Positions 46,441 to 58,381 of a DNA stretch of 64,000 nt are shown here, piece after piece; the stretch's first letter is position 1; each line of letters begins with the position of its first letter. The notes beneath the pieces are model-generated. The model was not told the DNA's origin and made no database searches. It saw only the letters and a list, made by a program, of their open reading frames with translations. A program made the translations under genes and the position numbers. Source of the DNA: Gelatoporia subvermispora B (lineage: Eukaryota; Basidiomycota; Agaricomycetes; Polyporales; Gelatoporiaceae); assembly GCA_000320605.2 (NCBI GenBank), contig KB445799.1:124001-188000 (forward strand), in the 5' to 3' direction.

Positions 46441-48903
46441 TCAGAGGGAGGACCCATGGGGCGCCTTGGCGACCGGCATCGGCGCGATCCCCAGCTCCTG
46501 CGCCAAGATTTGCAGTGCCTACAGGTCACGAATATAAGCGGCAACGCGCGGACACGAGCAAGGGGCACGCACCAGATGCTTGCTGTGGTAGCGTGAGTGC
46601 TGGAACGCACCGGGGGCGTACCATAAGCCGGGCTGGCCAGTCGGGCGGTAGCAGAGCGTAAGCTCGCCCTCGGCGTCGAGCCCCCACACCTTAGACCCGA
46701 TCTTCGACTTGATGCGCTCGCCGAAGAGCTCGGCTGTGTTCTCGATGATGGGCAGGTTACCGGTGCTAGAATGGGTGGGTCAACAAGGGCTAGACAAAGA
46801 GACACGAGGAGAGGACGCGCACGCGAGGACGACAACGTCTGCGAGGACCTTGCTCCCGTCCGCAAACACCACACCATCTTCCTCGAAGTGATCGACTTCG
46901 ACGCCTGACTTCATCTGTGTGGCACCAGCAATGAGAGACCGCCTGCACGCTCGTACAATCGCCGTTGCGAGTACATACCTTGACCTTGCCGTCAATGATC
47001 AGCTGGCCGCAGCCAACGTCGACCACTATATTACACAAGGCAGTCAGCATTAAACACGCACCAGCTCGAAAAATCAGCCATACTCGAGCCAGCTGCCACC
47101 CGTTCGAAGAAGAATCCCAGCAAGCCCACTTCGCCGCCGCCCGGGGTAAGCTCCCAGGTGAGCTTGAAGCCCTTCGCCGCGAGCGCCTCGTGCAGGTCCT
47201 TGTCGAGTGCTTTCAGCCGCGCGGTCCCGCCGCCCGCCGCGAGCCGCATGCCCAGCCGAGGGGGCAGCGAGTGGTAGAGCAGGTCGCCGTCCTCGATCGC
47301 GCGCGTCTCCGGATATATGGCCTCGAACGTGGCGATGTTGATCGCCTTGGCCGAGATCACGCATGTTGCGGTACGCTGCACCATCGTAACCTGCCGTGCA
47401 ACGTGCAGCTTAGTTGATAGAAATGCTTGGTGTAGCTGGTGTAGGGACGTACTTCACTCGCGCCCTTGGCGACAAAGTCTTGCGCGATATCCGCACCAGC
47501 ATTGCACTGTGCCAGATTCAATACGACACAAACTAGATGATTCTCGGAGGATACCCACTGCGCCGATAACGACCGCACGCTTGCCCGCAAACGGTGCCGC
47601 ACCGCGGTGCTTGTCCGAGTGGTACAGCGGGCCCTTGAACTTCGCCATGCCAGGGAAGTCGGGGATGCGCGACCTGCCGTTGCCGGTGGCCATGATAATG
47701 TGCTTCGCCTTGACCGTTACCTTCTTCCCCTCGCGGTCGACCGGGATGGTCCACGTGCCCGTGCCATTGTCGTACGTCGGGGTGGGGAGCACGGTGCTTG
47801 AAGTCCAGACTACGAGATCCTGGCCGATGGCATAGGACTCGAGGAAGTCGGCGACAATATCCTTCGCAATGAATTTCGGGTAGGTTTGTCTGTTCGCAGG
47901 AGGGTCATTTGTATATGCACAACTCGATCTGGTCCGTTGAACGTTACTTACGGCCAGGGGTGGTACAGCACTGCTCAGGTTGTGAGACGCATGCTGACTA
48001 ATTGAAGACTAGAGCTTACCAGAGCTATGATGCGCACTTGTGTGCAGCGTAAGGTTGGGATAGCTGAGTAGCCGTCAGTGCATCTGTAGTGTGGTAGTGG
48101 CAACATTATACGCACCGCTCTCTCCAGACATCTCCCACACGCGGCGAGCGCTCGATGACGAGAGCGTGGACACCCATGCGGCTCAAGCGCGCAGCACACA
48201 TGAGACCTGCTTGACCGCCGCCAACTGCACGCACGTTGTGAGCGGCCCTGGATTACACGACACGGTACCGCAAGAGACGCACCGACTACCACAGTAGGGT
48301 CGTTCTCGACGGCCGCATGCCTCTCCGCTTTCTCTTCGGACCAGTACTTCGAATGCCCCGCAAACAATCCGTTCGGCCTTTCTTTGGGCTCTTCATGTCC
48401 CTTCAAGTCTTCCAGAGTGACATACAGCGCAAACACCTTGAAGTTGCCTTCAGCGTCGGGAACAAGGCGGAAATATCCTCGTCCGAAGCCAGCGGGACTC
48501 TGCAGCTCAAAGCGGAATGGGCCCTGGACACCCTTGGCGTCGGGCGCGCCGCCCGGGACTGGAAATGTGATGGGCCCAATCGTTGTGCCAGTCTCTAGGG
48601 TGACATTGTGCAGGCTAGCCGCAGCAAACCTTGACTGGTTGCCGACAGCCTCGGAGAGATACTGCGAGAGCTTCTCAGGGCCTTCTAGGGACCGCAAGTC
48701 CCAAGAGAATACGAGGTGGTCTACAGCGTGTTCAGTACCCTTGGAGGCAAGACTGTCGAAGGCAATATTGGCACACCTCTCATCCATCCAATGGGCAGGA
48801 AGAGGTTTCGGAATGCGTCAACATCGCCTGAGCTAGTCGCGGCCTCGAATTGCTTGAGGAACGCGGTAGCAATTGCGACAGGGTCTATTTCTGCTGAAGA
48901 CAT
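46441..48903 (-). CDS. Flavin-containing monooxygenase with N-terminal SnoaL/NTF2-like domain
   Basis: Predicted FAD/NADPH monooxygenase of the fungal FMO/indole-pyruvate-monooxygenase-like group. The start at 48903 gives MSSAEIDPVAIATAFLKQFE and FRNLFLPIGWMR, then DHLVFSWDLRSLEGPEKLSQ, a SnoaL/NTF2-like fold. After an intron the FAD motif VVVVGGGQAGLMCAARL is formed across the splice near 48180-48290, with VIERSPRVGDVW following. The exon at 47454-47792 has the FMO hallmark HIIMATGNGRSRIPDFPGM and GKRAVVIGA, the start of the NADP site. Later exons include DGDLLYHSLPPRLGMRLAAG and EVDHFEEDGVVFADGSKVL (about 46815-46900). The last exon ends GIAPMPVAKAPHGSSL with a stop at 46441-46443. About ten exons. 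It is the first of several oxidoreductases in this end of the window. Confidence 0.88.
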
Positions 48904-50238
48904 GGCGGCGAGATGAGCTTGGATAGTTGTCCGAGGTATGAACACAGCAAGTTGGGTGCAGGGCTGGCAGTCTTATCCGGGAATGCAGCGAGGACGCGAA
49001 GCAGTCGAACCCTGTGCCGAGGATGCGGGGACATGCCCCCAGCCCAGATACTGTCATGTTGATGATCATCGAGATGCCGCGGAATTGCACTCGTGCGCGC
49101 AGTCAGTGATTGCCAGGAAGGACAGATGGCGGGAGCGGCAGACATGCCGGAGCGACGCCGCAGGACGCCTGGTCAGCATTAGGGGGCCGTGATCTTCTTG
49201 TTCCGCCGTCAGCCTACGGCAACTTCCATTTCCTGCGCTCAGACCCTGTAGATACGACATTCCGTTGTCTGGGGCCAGACAAGCACCGCCCGCATCTGCT
49301 CATCAGAACGTGCAAGACGGATACCGCGAGAAGTAGGGAACAACATAGTGATCTCGCCGTGTCCGATGTCACAGAACCAGTAGAAGATGCAGGTCCCTCT
49401 CGCGCAGAAGCATCTAACTTGGCTAGTATAAGGCCGCCCCATTTGAAATGCACGCCCAGATCGAGGGCCTAGGCAAAGGACCTTTTCAGCTGAGACGGTC
49501 GGCCACCAGGCCTGTCAGATAAAGGATCACAAGATGAGTACTCGGGAGTTCTGAGCACTCCATCGGCTTCAGGTTGGTTCAATTGACCGAGGTAGCCGAG
49601 AGGAGTAGTGGTCTATGTGGCAGATCTTCCAGCGAAATCGGAGAACAGGTACTTCGCCGTTTTACATACCATTGGTTGGAATGGTCGATTAAGTTTAGAG
49701 CAGGGGTGTCTAGGGTCCGTCTCACTTTGAGGCGTTTGTGAGCACCTCCCGGCATCCGGGCCGATAAGGCCGACACGCCTCTGCCTACTTGTGCAGTTAG
49801 TCAAAGCCGTGATGTTCGTCTTGATCAAAGATCCTATTCTTCTGATGCTGCGGCAGTAGTCAAAGGACTGGATACAGACTTGTCCCTTGCGAGGCACTGT
49901 ATCCGTATGACATGCAACCATGCGGCCGACTCAGGAGCTGTGGGAGCTTGAGGTGGTATCGCATGTCGGGCACTGACATACAATGCCGCGGCGGACGCAA
50001 TACATAACGTGAATTGCAATTTGTTATTCGCCTACAGAATAACCATGTGCCGACCCAAATAATAGTGACAAATGCGCAGTATAACTCCTGGCTTCCCGAA
50101 GAACATCAGTCATCTATTGCGGATTCGATGAGCGCAACGGCAGTCTCAGAGCGAGGTGTAATTGAGCATTTGAATGGCTTGGGATGTCTGTGGAGGAGTT
50201 AATCTCAACCAAAAAAAAGACCAATAAAGGTCCGAAGC
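48904..50238. other. Intergenic, no gene recognised
   Basis: About 1.3 kb between the same-strand FMO and P450 genes. Only short unrelated frames on both strands (at most 120 codons, 49110-49472 plus) and no motif or splice continuity. Confidence 0.5.
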
Positions 50239-52070
50239 TTACGCGACGATGCCAGTCAGGAACTCGAGATTAGGCTCGATTTCTTTGCCAGCATTGTCCT
50301 TCGCTTTGCGTATGTTGAAGGTCGCCAAAATAGACGACGCAGCGAGGAATATTGAAGCATTTGCCATATGTATGCCGGGGCATGCACTACCAGCAAATGA
50401 ACAATGTCGCTCATACATCACAATGCGAAATACATACCGCCTTCCAAAGCCGAAAACCATCGGCCTTGGATCGAGCTCTTGTTCGTGTCCCGAGAACTCC
50501 AGAAATCGTTCTGGTGTGAATTCATCCGGGTTGGCATAGATAGACGGGTCTCGCAACATAGCCCTGCGTAAAAAGTGTGTCAATGCAGCCGGAACCGTCT
50601 TATGCTCGTATAAAATACCATCGATTCGTGATGATTTCGGTACCCTTAGGTATGAAGTACCCATTGTACACGTCGTCCTGAATCACCTTGTGAGCAAGCG
50701 CTGTTGTCCCATTAGCGAATGTGTGCCTCCTGATGTGCGCCCATGCACATACGAGGAGCACATACCAAGAGGTCCAATTGGAATCCATCGATGAACCTCT
50801 TGGATGAGGGCTGTAACATATGGCAATGATGCCTCATCCGACATGCAAGGGAGCCGCTCATTCCCAATGACCCGGTCAAGCTCTTCTTGTGCTTTCTTTT
50901 GCGCCTCCGGAAAGAGCATCATGGCCAGGAGGAAGTTGAGCAGATACCCTGCTGTTGTATCCGTGCCGCCGAGGTACAACGCGCTTGAAACCCACATGAT
51001 GATGTCCTCTTCTTTGGCCGTCGGAAGAGGACCAGAGGAGGGCTGCAATAACCGGGACGTAAAAGAAGGCACTGCAGTCCCATTAGCCTAATATCAATTC
51101 GACGGGGTGAGCGACAGCTCGTTTATTTTCACATTGTTTTCGAAAACGTACAATCTGCTCCTTGACCCACGCAAAAGGGAGTGAATTGAGCTCATAAACG
51201 TCCTTGCGCCATTGTTTCGCGATGCGCTTGAAGTTCGCGCCAGGGAACCAGTCAGGGAGATACTTTACTGTGGCGCTGTTAGCTGCATGAATCGCATTGC
51301 AGAGGTCGAAGAAGACAGCTTACACATCGGGACTGAATCAACAAGCCATCCCGGCTTCGCTGCTTCCTCCGAGATCCGCAGTCGCGCATCCGCGAGCTTC
51401 ACGAAGGGATCATCGTCGGTTTTCACAGGATAACCGAAGACCACCTTCATGATCACCGCGCCCGACGTCCTGAAGGCGCATTGATCTTCACACCCTCATA
51501 ACAGGCGTTGGCGTAGATCCTGCACTCACCTGCGTATAATCGCCCTGAACCCCTCCGGCGCGTGCAGGAGGCGCCCGAGCATCGTGCGCGTCTCTGCCTC
51601 CTGCGTCGCGTAGTGGCGCGCCGCCTCGCGGCGGTCGAGCCCTGCGTGCAAGAGGCGGCGGTAGGCCTGGAAGCGCGAGCTCTGCGATGAAATGAAGAAC
51701 ACTGAGTTGCGCCGGTCGACGAGCTCGCCCGACATTGTCCGGAACGGCCGGTCGGAGTAGAGCGCGCCGCGCTCCTCGAGCAGTGCGCGGGCGGCCGCGT
51801 ATGAGCTCAATACAAGCTTCGGACTCCCCCAGAGCCGAAAGAAGAGCATATCGGTGCTGTGTTTGGTGGCCCAGTTTGTGTACAGGACCCATGGGTAGAC
51901 ATTTGCAGGCAGGCCTAGGACGTGGCCAGGACCTGGGGGAACTCAGTCTTGCGTGGTTCGTCAGGGAGGATTTGCTCACCCGGAGGATACGATTGTCGGT
52001 TGTGGAATTTAACATATAGTACTGTAAGTACTAATGCTAACGAGAGGTAGATTGCGTTCATAGCTTCCAT
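50239..52070 (-). CDS. Cytochrome P450 monooxygenase
   Basis: Heme-thiolate monooxygenase, probably ER-anchored. The ATG at 52070 gives MEAMNAIYLSLALVLTVLYV, a membrane anchor, followed by RQSYPPG and after an intron PGHVLGLPANVYPW, the proline-rich hinge. The next exon holds LFFRLWGSPKLVLSSYAAAR and YSDRPFRTMSGELV. The I-helix motif ALYLGGTDTTAG is at about 50950-50990, and LPYVTALIQEVHRW with ExxR at about 50780-50820. The heme loop FGFGRRACPG is split by an intron inside Arg (about 50380-50450). It ends at a stop at 50239-50241. About nine exons; length (~500 residues) is normal. It resembles basidiomycete CYP64-clan enzymes of the O-methylsterigmatocystin-oxidoreductase-like type, but the CYP family cannot be named from sequence reading alone. 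Confidence 0.93.
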
Positions 52071-52523
52071 GGCCGCCGTACAAAGTGTGTCGAGGAGCGC
52101 AGGAAAATGCCAGTGGTCTACCGAGGAAATACAGGATGCAGCTCTTCGCTTCTCAATAGGTCAAGACTGTAAATCCCCGTCTACGGGCTGAGGTACATGC
52201 GACCCAAAGAGGCATCAGCCGAAATGGAGGCGAACTCGACATATTCTGGTCTTTCGCATAGCTGCCTGCGTGGGAAGCCCTGTTTGTTCTGTATCAGAAA
52301 CCGAGCGGGAACGCTGTCCCAATAAGATCTACTGAGTTGTGATCTTTTCGGTCCCGCCAACATCAATTCAGGCATAAGGATCTGGAATAGCACGTCCGAG
52401 TGCTGCGTGCACATCGGATCAAGGTACCATAGAGCAGTAGCAGGTAACGATCAGAGATAGGATTGATCATCGAAATGTACATAGAAGGGTTCAAGAAGAG
52501 ATGCCAATGTGAGAAGATCATGT
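52071..52523. other. Intergenic, no gene recognised
   Basis: 453 bases between the P450 and the methyltransferase, both on the minus strand. A 77-codon frame (52181-52414 minus) has no support. It should carry the P450 promoter. Confidence 0.45.
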
Positions 52524-54527
52524 TCATTTACCCACACCCTCGATCTGTCGAGAAGCCAGGTCCATATCTCTGACAAACGTGAGCATGTGGCAGGTAAGAT
52601 AGCCTTTCGAGAACCCGGCTTCTGCGGTTGGGAACAGATAGAGCCACTTCCTCATGAAAGCATCCAGCTTCTTCGCGTCCGACAGACCTGGCTGCTGACG
52701 CACAATCTCGCGCATGACCTCGCCACTTACGCGCTCCTTGAACCGCCGGTCCCATTCTCGCAAGGTTCTCGGGTAGTCTAAAAAACCAACATTATCGTGA
52801 ATGGTTGACTGCAACATAGTTTGGGTACTCACGTTGCCCGTGATTCTCCACGGTGTCAAGGGTAAGGCGCCCGTCCGAGGCGGAGCATGCGGCCGTGATG
52901 AGGCTGGTTGCGCTCGGCAGACTGCCATTCGGCCACATGTAGTGACGACTAAAGTCCGGAGTCCTGACAGCGTACAGCATTCAGGGTTGTAGACGACCGC
53001 TTGAAGTCGCGTAACTCACTGGATTGCGCTGTACCTCGCCTCGGGCAGCGTTGACGATGAGATAACTGCGGCTGCATGGTGCGGTTTGAGAGCCCAGTCC
53101 ACGCGTTCAAAGTAAGTCTCGTAGTGTAGCGGCCCGACATGCTATGCCAAAATGTTGTCAGCATCACAAAACCTTACGTTTAGCTAGTCTCATACCTCGA
53201 TCATCTCAATACTTATGAACGCATCAAACGCTCCTTTGAATGATTCCGGGAGCTCACGAAAGTCGAGCAGATGAACGTGTACGGAAGAGGTCAGTCCGGC
53301 AGCACGGATGCGCTCCTCCCCCAGTCTCTTCTGCTCAACCGAGAGGGTAACGGTATCCACAGTGCAGCCATACTTGCGCACAGCCTGCAACGCGATTGGT
53401 CAGATCTGTTTTCACAAACAATGTGATATCTCGAACCTCTATAGCTAGACCACACCATCCTGACCCAACTTCCAGCACGCGGTCCCCTTTCTTGATTCGA
53501 GCCAACTTGAGGACATGATGTATCTTTCGCATCTGCGCCGTCTCAAGAGCGCGCTCATCTGTATTCCCATGCAGGTCACCGTGTGGACCACCTTGCTCGT
53601 CTCCCCACAGTGCACACGAATACCTGAGTGGGCAAGGTGAGTGCTATGAGGATGGCGAAATGTCCTGAAGTCTTACATCATCTCCTCACTCAGAAATGCC
53701 TACTCTGAGTATCAGCGTATGTTTTACTGAATAAACACTATCCGAGCGCACGATACCTGGAACATCGCGTTCGAACCATCATAGCCCGCGATTGCATTGA
53801 GCCTTGCCCTGACCGCGGATCGACCGAAGAGATAGCTCGAGACGCTAGAGTATCCAGAGAAGATTTTGTGCACCAACGTCGACAGACCATTCAGCTGGGG
53901 TGCATTCTCGATGTACAACTGTGTATCAAGGACACTCGTCAGCACCGTTCCACCGCCAGTAAAACGCTCCAAGAGCGCCCAGCCACGTGATCGCATCCGA
54001 GCGTCTGCAGGCGCGTTGCATCGACACGGAGACAAGAAACTGCACTCATACTTACTCTAGCGACGAGCCTGAGATCTTCGGTCTCGAACTCTCCGAGCAT
54101 ATACGATTCTGAGACTAGAGGAGCAATTAGCTATCCGAGAGACTTTGAGATAGTCGAAACACTGACACCCCAGATCGTTTGACCTAGGCATCGTCGAGAC
54201 GCGTAAGTTCACGGCAGAGACTGCAATAATACTTCGGAATATCAGAATCAATAGTGCTTACATGAGAATCCTCCAGTAAAAGGTATTATCAAGAACACAA
54301 ATGGATGCCTTGATTCCATTGCTCTCTGGGGGTCCAAGTGTAATGCTATCGCCTTCGAGTTCTATGATCTCGAGTTGACCAGTCTTGATACCACTTCCGA
54401 GAATATCCAAAACATATGACCGCGCTTTTGGTGCGGTTTAGTATGTAGGAGTGTCAATGATATGTTTTTGATACTGACCGAAGCCAATAAGGCGAGCCTT
54501 TGTGTTGGTGACGAATCCCAGATTCAT
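52524..54527 (-). CDS. Cyclopropane-fatty-acyl-phospholipid synthase-like SAM methyltransferase
   Basis: SAM-dependent enzyme of the CFA synthase/mycolic-acid methyltransferase family, which adds a methylene or methyl group to unsaturated acyl chains. The start at 54527 (MNLGFVTNTKARLIGF) is tentative. Following exons give YVLDILGSGIKTGQLEIIE, CVLDNTFYWRILM, YMLGEFETEDLRLVAR and YIENAPQLNGLSTLVHKIF, the fungal N-terminal region, then GYDGSNAMFQAFLSEEMMY and SCALWGDE. SAM motif I is RVLEVGSGWCGLAIE at about 53440-53485. TVTLSVEQKRLGEERIRAAG and DAFISIEMIE follow, then the C-terminal domain (HYPRTLREWDRRF-like, KWLYLFPTAEAGFSKGYL) to a stop at 52524. About ten exons. A 140-nt intron precedes YIEN. 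The product is often membrane-lipid modifying; here the neighbours could suggest a specialised lipid. Confidence 0.86.
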
Positions 54528-55248
54528 GGCAATACTCAAGAGCAGTAATTCGGCTACGTAAGTCCGTCTGTTCAAACCATTTGTGAGATTTATATGTGTC
54601 TACTTCATCAGACTGTTCTTCGACGGAATTGGATCCCTGGTTTCCCAACAACCAGGCCGAGCTCTCCGGAGATTTCTACTCATTCTCGCATGCACCCACG
54701 ACATGCTCCCCGCAACTTTTGACAACACGAGAAAGATAACCTATAATGAGCGACAATTTGTCGGCCTCTAGTCTGCGCCCGCCGTCTTCCCAACAGCGGC
54801 GCGCTCGCAGTCGAACCAAGAAAACACGTATCCAGTGGAATCAGCTAGAACATCGCGCTATTCTGATACTGCGCAGGCAGATAGTTGATGCATTATGGAA
54901 GAACTGTGTTTCACATGAGAGATGACAGCCGTGTACAATTCAGATTTCGTCGCCGCTATGTGTCCCCGTTCGGTGCGCAATATCTCGTTCCTGGCGAAGT
55001 TGGCGCCCTGCTACAACTGATGTTTGTTCGTATTGATTTTGTGTGTCGAATCAGATCGCGTCGCAAATCTGCTTGTGACTATCCCCGGTCATTGCGGCGC
55101 TGTCTCCACGGCTGTGCATTCATTTTGACCTCTGTGGAATACGCGTGACGCCACTCGATTGACACCAGGAGGCCGCTTAGCCTGCAAGCATTTAACGCTC
55201 TGCGTGGTTGGCGGCGAGCTTACATCTTACGTCGCACTAGCTAGAAAG
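54528..55248. other. Divergent intergenic region, no gene recognised
   Basis: 721 bases between the minus-strand methyltransferase and the plus-strand SDR, so a likely shared promoter region. Short frames only (for example 87 codons at 54885-55148). No clear TATA element. Confidence 0.5.
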
Positions 55249-56716
55249 ATGACTGGGAAATATGCAAACCGTAAGGCATTTGTAACCGGTGCGGAATTTC
55301 GATCCTGGATATTACAAAATTGCGAATACTGAAGATCAGCAGGCTCGGCTTCGGGCATTGGAAAGCGACTTGTGCAGCATCTTACAGAGCATGGGTATGT
55401 CAGGAATAGTCTCAAGTATTCAACTTCGCTCATCGTGCATCGTGTATACCGCAGAGCAATTGTGATATGCGTTGACAAAAACGAATCCCTGGGTCAAGAG
55501 GCTGTCGATGCACTGAATTCGGGGTCAGTACATCTTTGCACAATTATAGTGAAGTCGGACACCAGCAGCCCCCAGACGTACAACTGCAGTAGCATTCTTC
55601 GTCAAAGCCGATGTGACATCCTGGAAAGAGGTGGTAACCTCTTTCCAGACTGCGGAGACAATACTCCGCTCAGGTCTCGACTTCGTCTTCGCGTACGTCT
55701 TTCTCCTGGGTATCTGCTTAAGCCCAAATTCATCGGTATCTGTAGAAATGCTGGGAGCGCAGCTATCGGCTTTCCGAACTGTCCAGATGAGCCTAACGTG
55801 CGCAACAATCTCTATTATTCCCCGTTCTAAGATACCCATTGTCCACCGCCCGTCCAGCTCTCCCCTATCCACGTAAACCTGGCCGGCGTCGTCTTCACCA
55901 TCCAAGGTAAATACTGTTTCTATCAGATTGCCCCGGAACTTTGCTCAGACAGGGATTGTGCAGCTGCGATCAATCATTTCCGTAAACACGGGTCAGGCGG
56001 GCGGATCGTCGTTACAGCCTCACAAGCATCGCTGCACCCGTTTCCAGGCGAGCCGCTGTAGTACGTCGCTGATATGCGTGCGCACGTATGGTTAGATTCG
56101 CTTGTCTGACATATTTGCGCGTAATGCGCGCTGCAGCACTGCATCTAAAGCTGGCGTCATGGGCCTTGTCCGCGCGACGGGACCGGTAGTCAAGCGGGAG
56201 GGCATCTATGTGAAGTACGTAGTCGGTCCTACCCGACTCCGACCGTGCGCGCAATGCTGATGACACACCCCGCCCGTCAGTGCTATCGCTCCGGTGCGTT
56301 TCTGATTGGTGCATTCGATTTGTCGTGTTTACATGCTGATACATACGCCGAACCAGGGCAGCACCGATTCGGCGCTCATGCCGAAGGAGATTGAGGAGGG
56401 TATGAACTCGTTTGGTTGGGCGGTATCCAAAGAGACCAGTAAGTGCCCCGTTTCCAACTCCATCGCGTTATCGCATGTCATAGATGTGCGCCCAGGCTGA
56501 CATGCGACGGACGACAGTCATGCGGGCCTTTGACACCTTCCTTGCCCCCGATTGCAGGCTTGCAGGTCAGGTCGCGGAAGCTGTTGGCGATTATGTGGGG
56601 CTCTACGAGTTCTCTCTCCCGAGTGCGTGTGTTCAAGCTGTAATCATGATTGGAAGATCTAGCTGATGTTCCATTGTTTCGCTCTAGCCAAGAACCGCCT
56701 CAGGGGTCGTCTGTGA
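55249..56716 (+). CDS. Short-chain dehydrogenase/reductase (SDR)
   Basis: Classical NAD(P)-dependent oxidoreductase related to 15-hydroxyprostaglandin-dehydrogenase-like SDRs; the substrate is unknown. It is cut by many short introns, so no long frame exists. The spliced reading gives MTGKYANRKAFVTG, then the cofactor motif TGSASGIG across the first intron (55289-55342), VICVDKNESLGQEAVDAL and VAFFVKADVTSWKEVV. After further introns come FANAGSAAIG (NAG motif), LSPIHVNLAGVVFTIQ, GGRIVVTASQASLHPFPGEP, catalytic YTASKAG (Y assembled across an intron near 56056) and REGIYVNAIAP. DSALMPKEIEEGMNSFGWAV and IMRAFDTFLAPDCRLAGQVA close the reading. All splices checked keep phase. The stop is either at 56714-56716 after a final splice, or at 56664-56666 without it. 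Confidence 0.85.
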
Positions 56717-57248
56717 GAGAGCCGAGCCCCGTGGACTATGCTGCACGTGGTGGTGTAGTATGCGCGGAGTCAACACGGAGGTGCATGTACATCGTGCCGC
56801 CTGCTTTGCATTCCCATGTCATTTATCTCAGCCGTGATGTGATCAGTCGAAATCTACAAGCGGGCGCTTTTCCTTTGAATCTGATGGCAGCTGTGAGAAT
56901 AGATCAGCAAGCAAGTTCAGCGTGATATCACGTGTAATCTAGAGGAGCTCAACCTGCTTCTGTACAAACACGGTCTGTGGCACGTTCTGTATGGCTGGTC
57001 TCAGTAGGTTCACGAAGTTCGAAATTTCAGTCACTCTAAGTCCATGATCTTAGCGTTGTGGTATGAGACATAAGCACACTGTGACTGCGCCACCCAACAG
57101 CGTTCAATGTATCTGACGAAGCATAACGCAACCAGGAGTCGGACTACACAGAGAAAACGGTCATGAGTGGTCGGAGATTGGAAATGATAAGTGGTATAGT
57201 TGTCGTTGTCTCTCGAGGAGCTCGTACTGACGGCGACGTCGATTTTCA
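56717..57248. other. Convergent intergenic region, no gene recognised
   Basis: 532 bases between convergent SDR and ABM-domain genes, probably the 3' untranslated regions of both. The open frame 56650-56925 is a continuation of the SDR last-intron region and is not supported. Confidence 0.45.
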
Positions 57249-57837
57249 TCAAAGGGTTGCTCGCGTCTGATCTGCCTTGTCAGACCGGAGGTCGCCAGAA
57301 TAGAAGAGTGGTGCTGGCGGCTGCATCCGATACCAGTGAGTACCAAATAGTTCTGGGTGGCATTTTAGTGCCACGCTCACTTTAGCGAACACGTTTGCTG
57401 CCTTTAAATCGGCCATCACCTGTGAGGCAACATGTCTAATTTGACATACAAATTGTCAGTATATTCTCGTTCACTACAGCTCGTGGGCAACTCACAACTT
57501 GAGCGCAGCAAGGTCGGCGAAGCTAGCGATATTGCGAATATAACCTCAATATTGTACGTCTGAGACACAAACTAGATGAACGTACCGCTCCCAAGTCACG
57601 AAGGTGTCCCCATCTCTAGCAAAACTGTATTCCAATGTGCCGGGCTCGTTCTCGTTGGCATACGCTTTCAGCTTTTCGATCCAATTGGCAAGCTCGTCGC
57701 CCATACCGGGCTTAGCTTGCACCTAACACAGTTTCAGCCGTGATCTTACTAGCGTTTGCGATATCGTAGCTTGATGGTAAGCCTACCTGGCCAGTGGCAA
57801 CGATCTCGCCTGTGATGTGGGCGTATGAGGCACTCAT
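57249..57837 (-). CDS. Small antibiotic-biosynthesis-monooxygenase (ABM)-domain protein
   Basis: A five-exon gene with no single frame above about 70 codons: 57787-57837, 57586-57722, 57496-57522, 57381-57435 and 57249-57320 on the minus strand, in phase, 113 residues. It begins MSASYAHITGEIVATGQ, then VQAKPGMGDELANWIEKLKA, NEPGTLEYSFARDGDTFVTW, ERFADLAALKLHVASQVMAD and LKAANVFAK. This is the dimeric alpha/beta-barrel ABM pattern of about 100 residues: a strand with V.AKPGMGDEL, the EPG(T)L.Y turn, the F...WE strand, and LKxHVAS. ABM proteins act as cofactor-free monooxygenases or polyketide/quinone-modifying enzymes, though many are uncharacterised. The last splice is the least certain: without it the frame also runs to the same stop. 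It lies between an SDR and an MFS porter. Confidence 0.75.
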
Positions 57838-58381
57838 TACGATGGCACGTAAGGTGATCTGAAAGCAGTGTAATGAACTAGCGGGGGAGGGGTCTCTGCA
57901 GACGCTCGGTTCAAAGCCGCCCGGCTATAATCGTTGTGAGCAGGAGATGGTCCGTTCGGGAAACTCCCTACCTTGTGCTAGGCATGTCAGAGATCCTCCC
58001 GCGAAGCGCGGGATCTGACTTTGCCTCGCAATTTGTCCGAGCCACTCGGGGTGATTATGATTATTCTATACTGGGAAAAATCATCCACAATAGGAAATCC
58101 CGAAACACAGTCTATTGGCCCTTCCTATCTTCGCTCCCGTGAAATTCCCACTGCACTTCCACAGGCCGATACGGATCACAGGGTCTCACAAATATTACGA
58201 GAGGGGACTATCCGGGGTCCGCACGGACCGGCCAACACGAGTCGCACTGCGGGAACAGAGGCGACGGCGCGCCCAGAGGGCGTGGAAGAGAGCGACCAGA
58301 TTTCGTCCCCGGGGCGAACTGTGATTCTGCCCCTCCGCTTGGCCCTTCAATACGCACTCGCCAATCCCTCCACTCTGACGG
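57838..58381. other. Divergent intergenic region between the ABM protein and the MFS porter
   Basis: 544 bases. Plus-strand open frames at 57936-58142 and 58021-58416 overlap the porter start but have no motif, so I treat them as 5' sequence. A shared bidirectional promoter is likely. Confidence 0.5.

Noticed and set aside
55500..55590. Apparent frameshift in the SDR gene
   Set aside because: Using the upstream acceptor (CCCCCAG before ACGTACAAC) restores frame into VAFFVKADVTSW, so no frameshift is needed.
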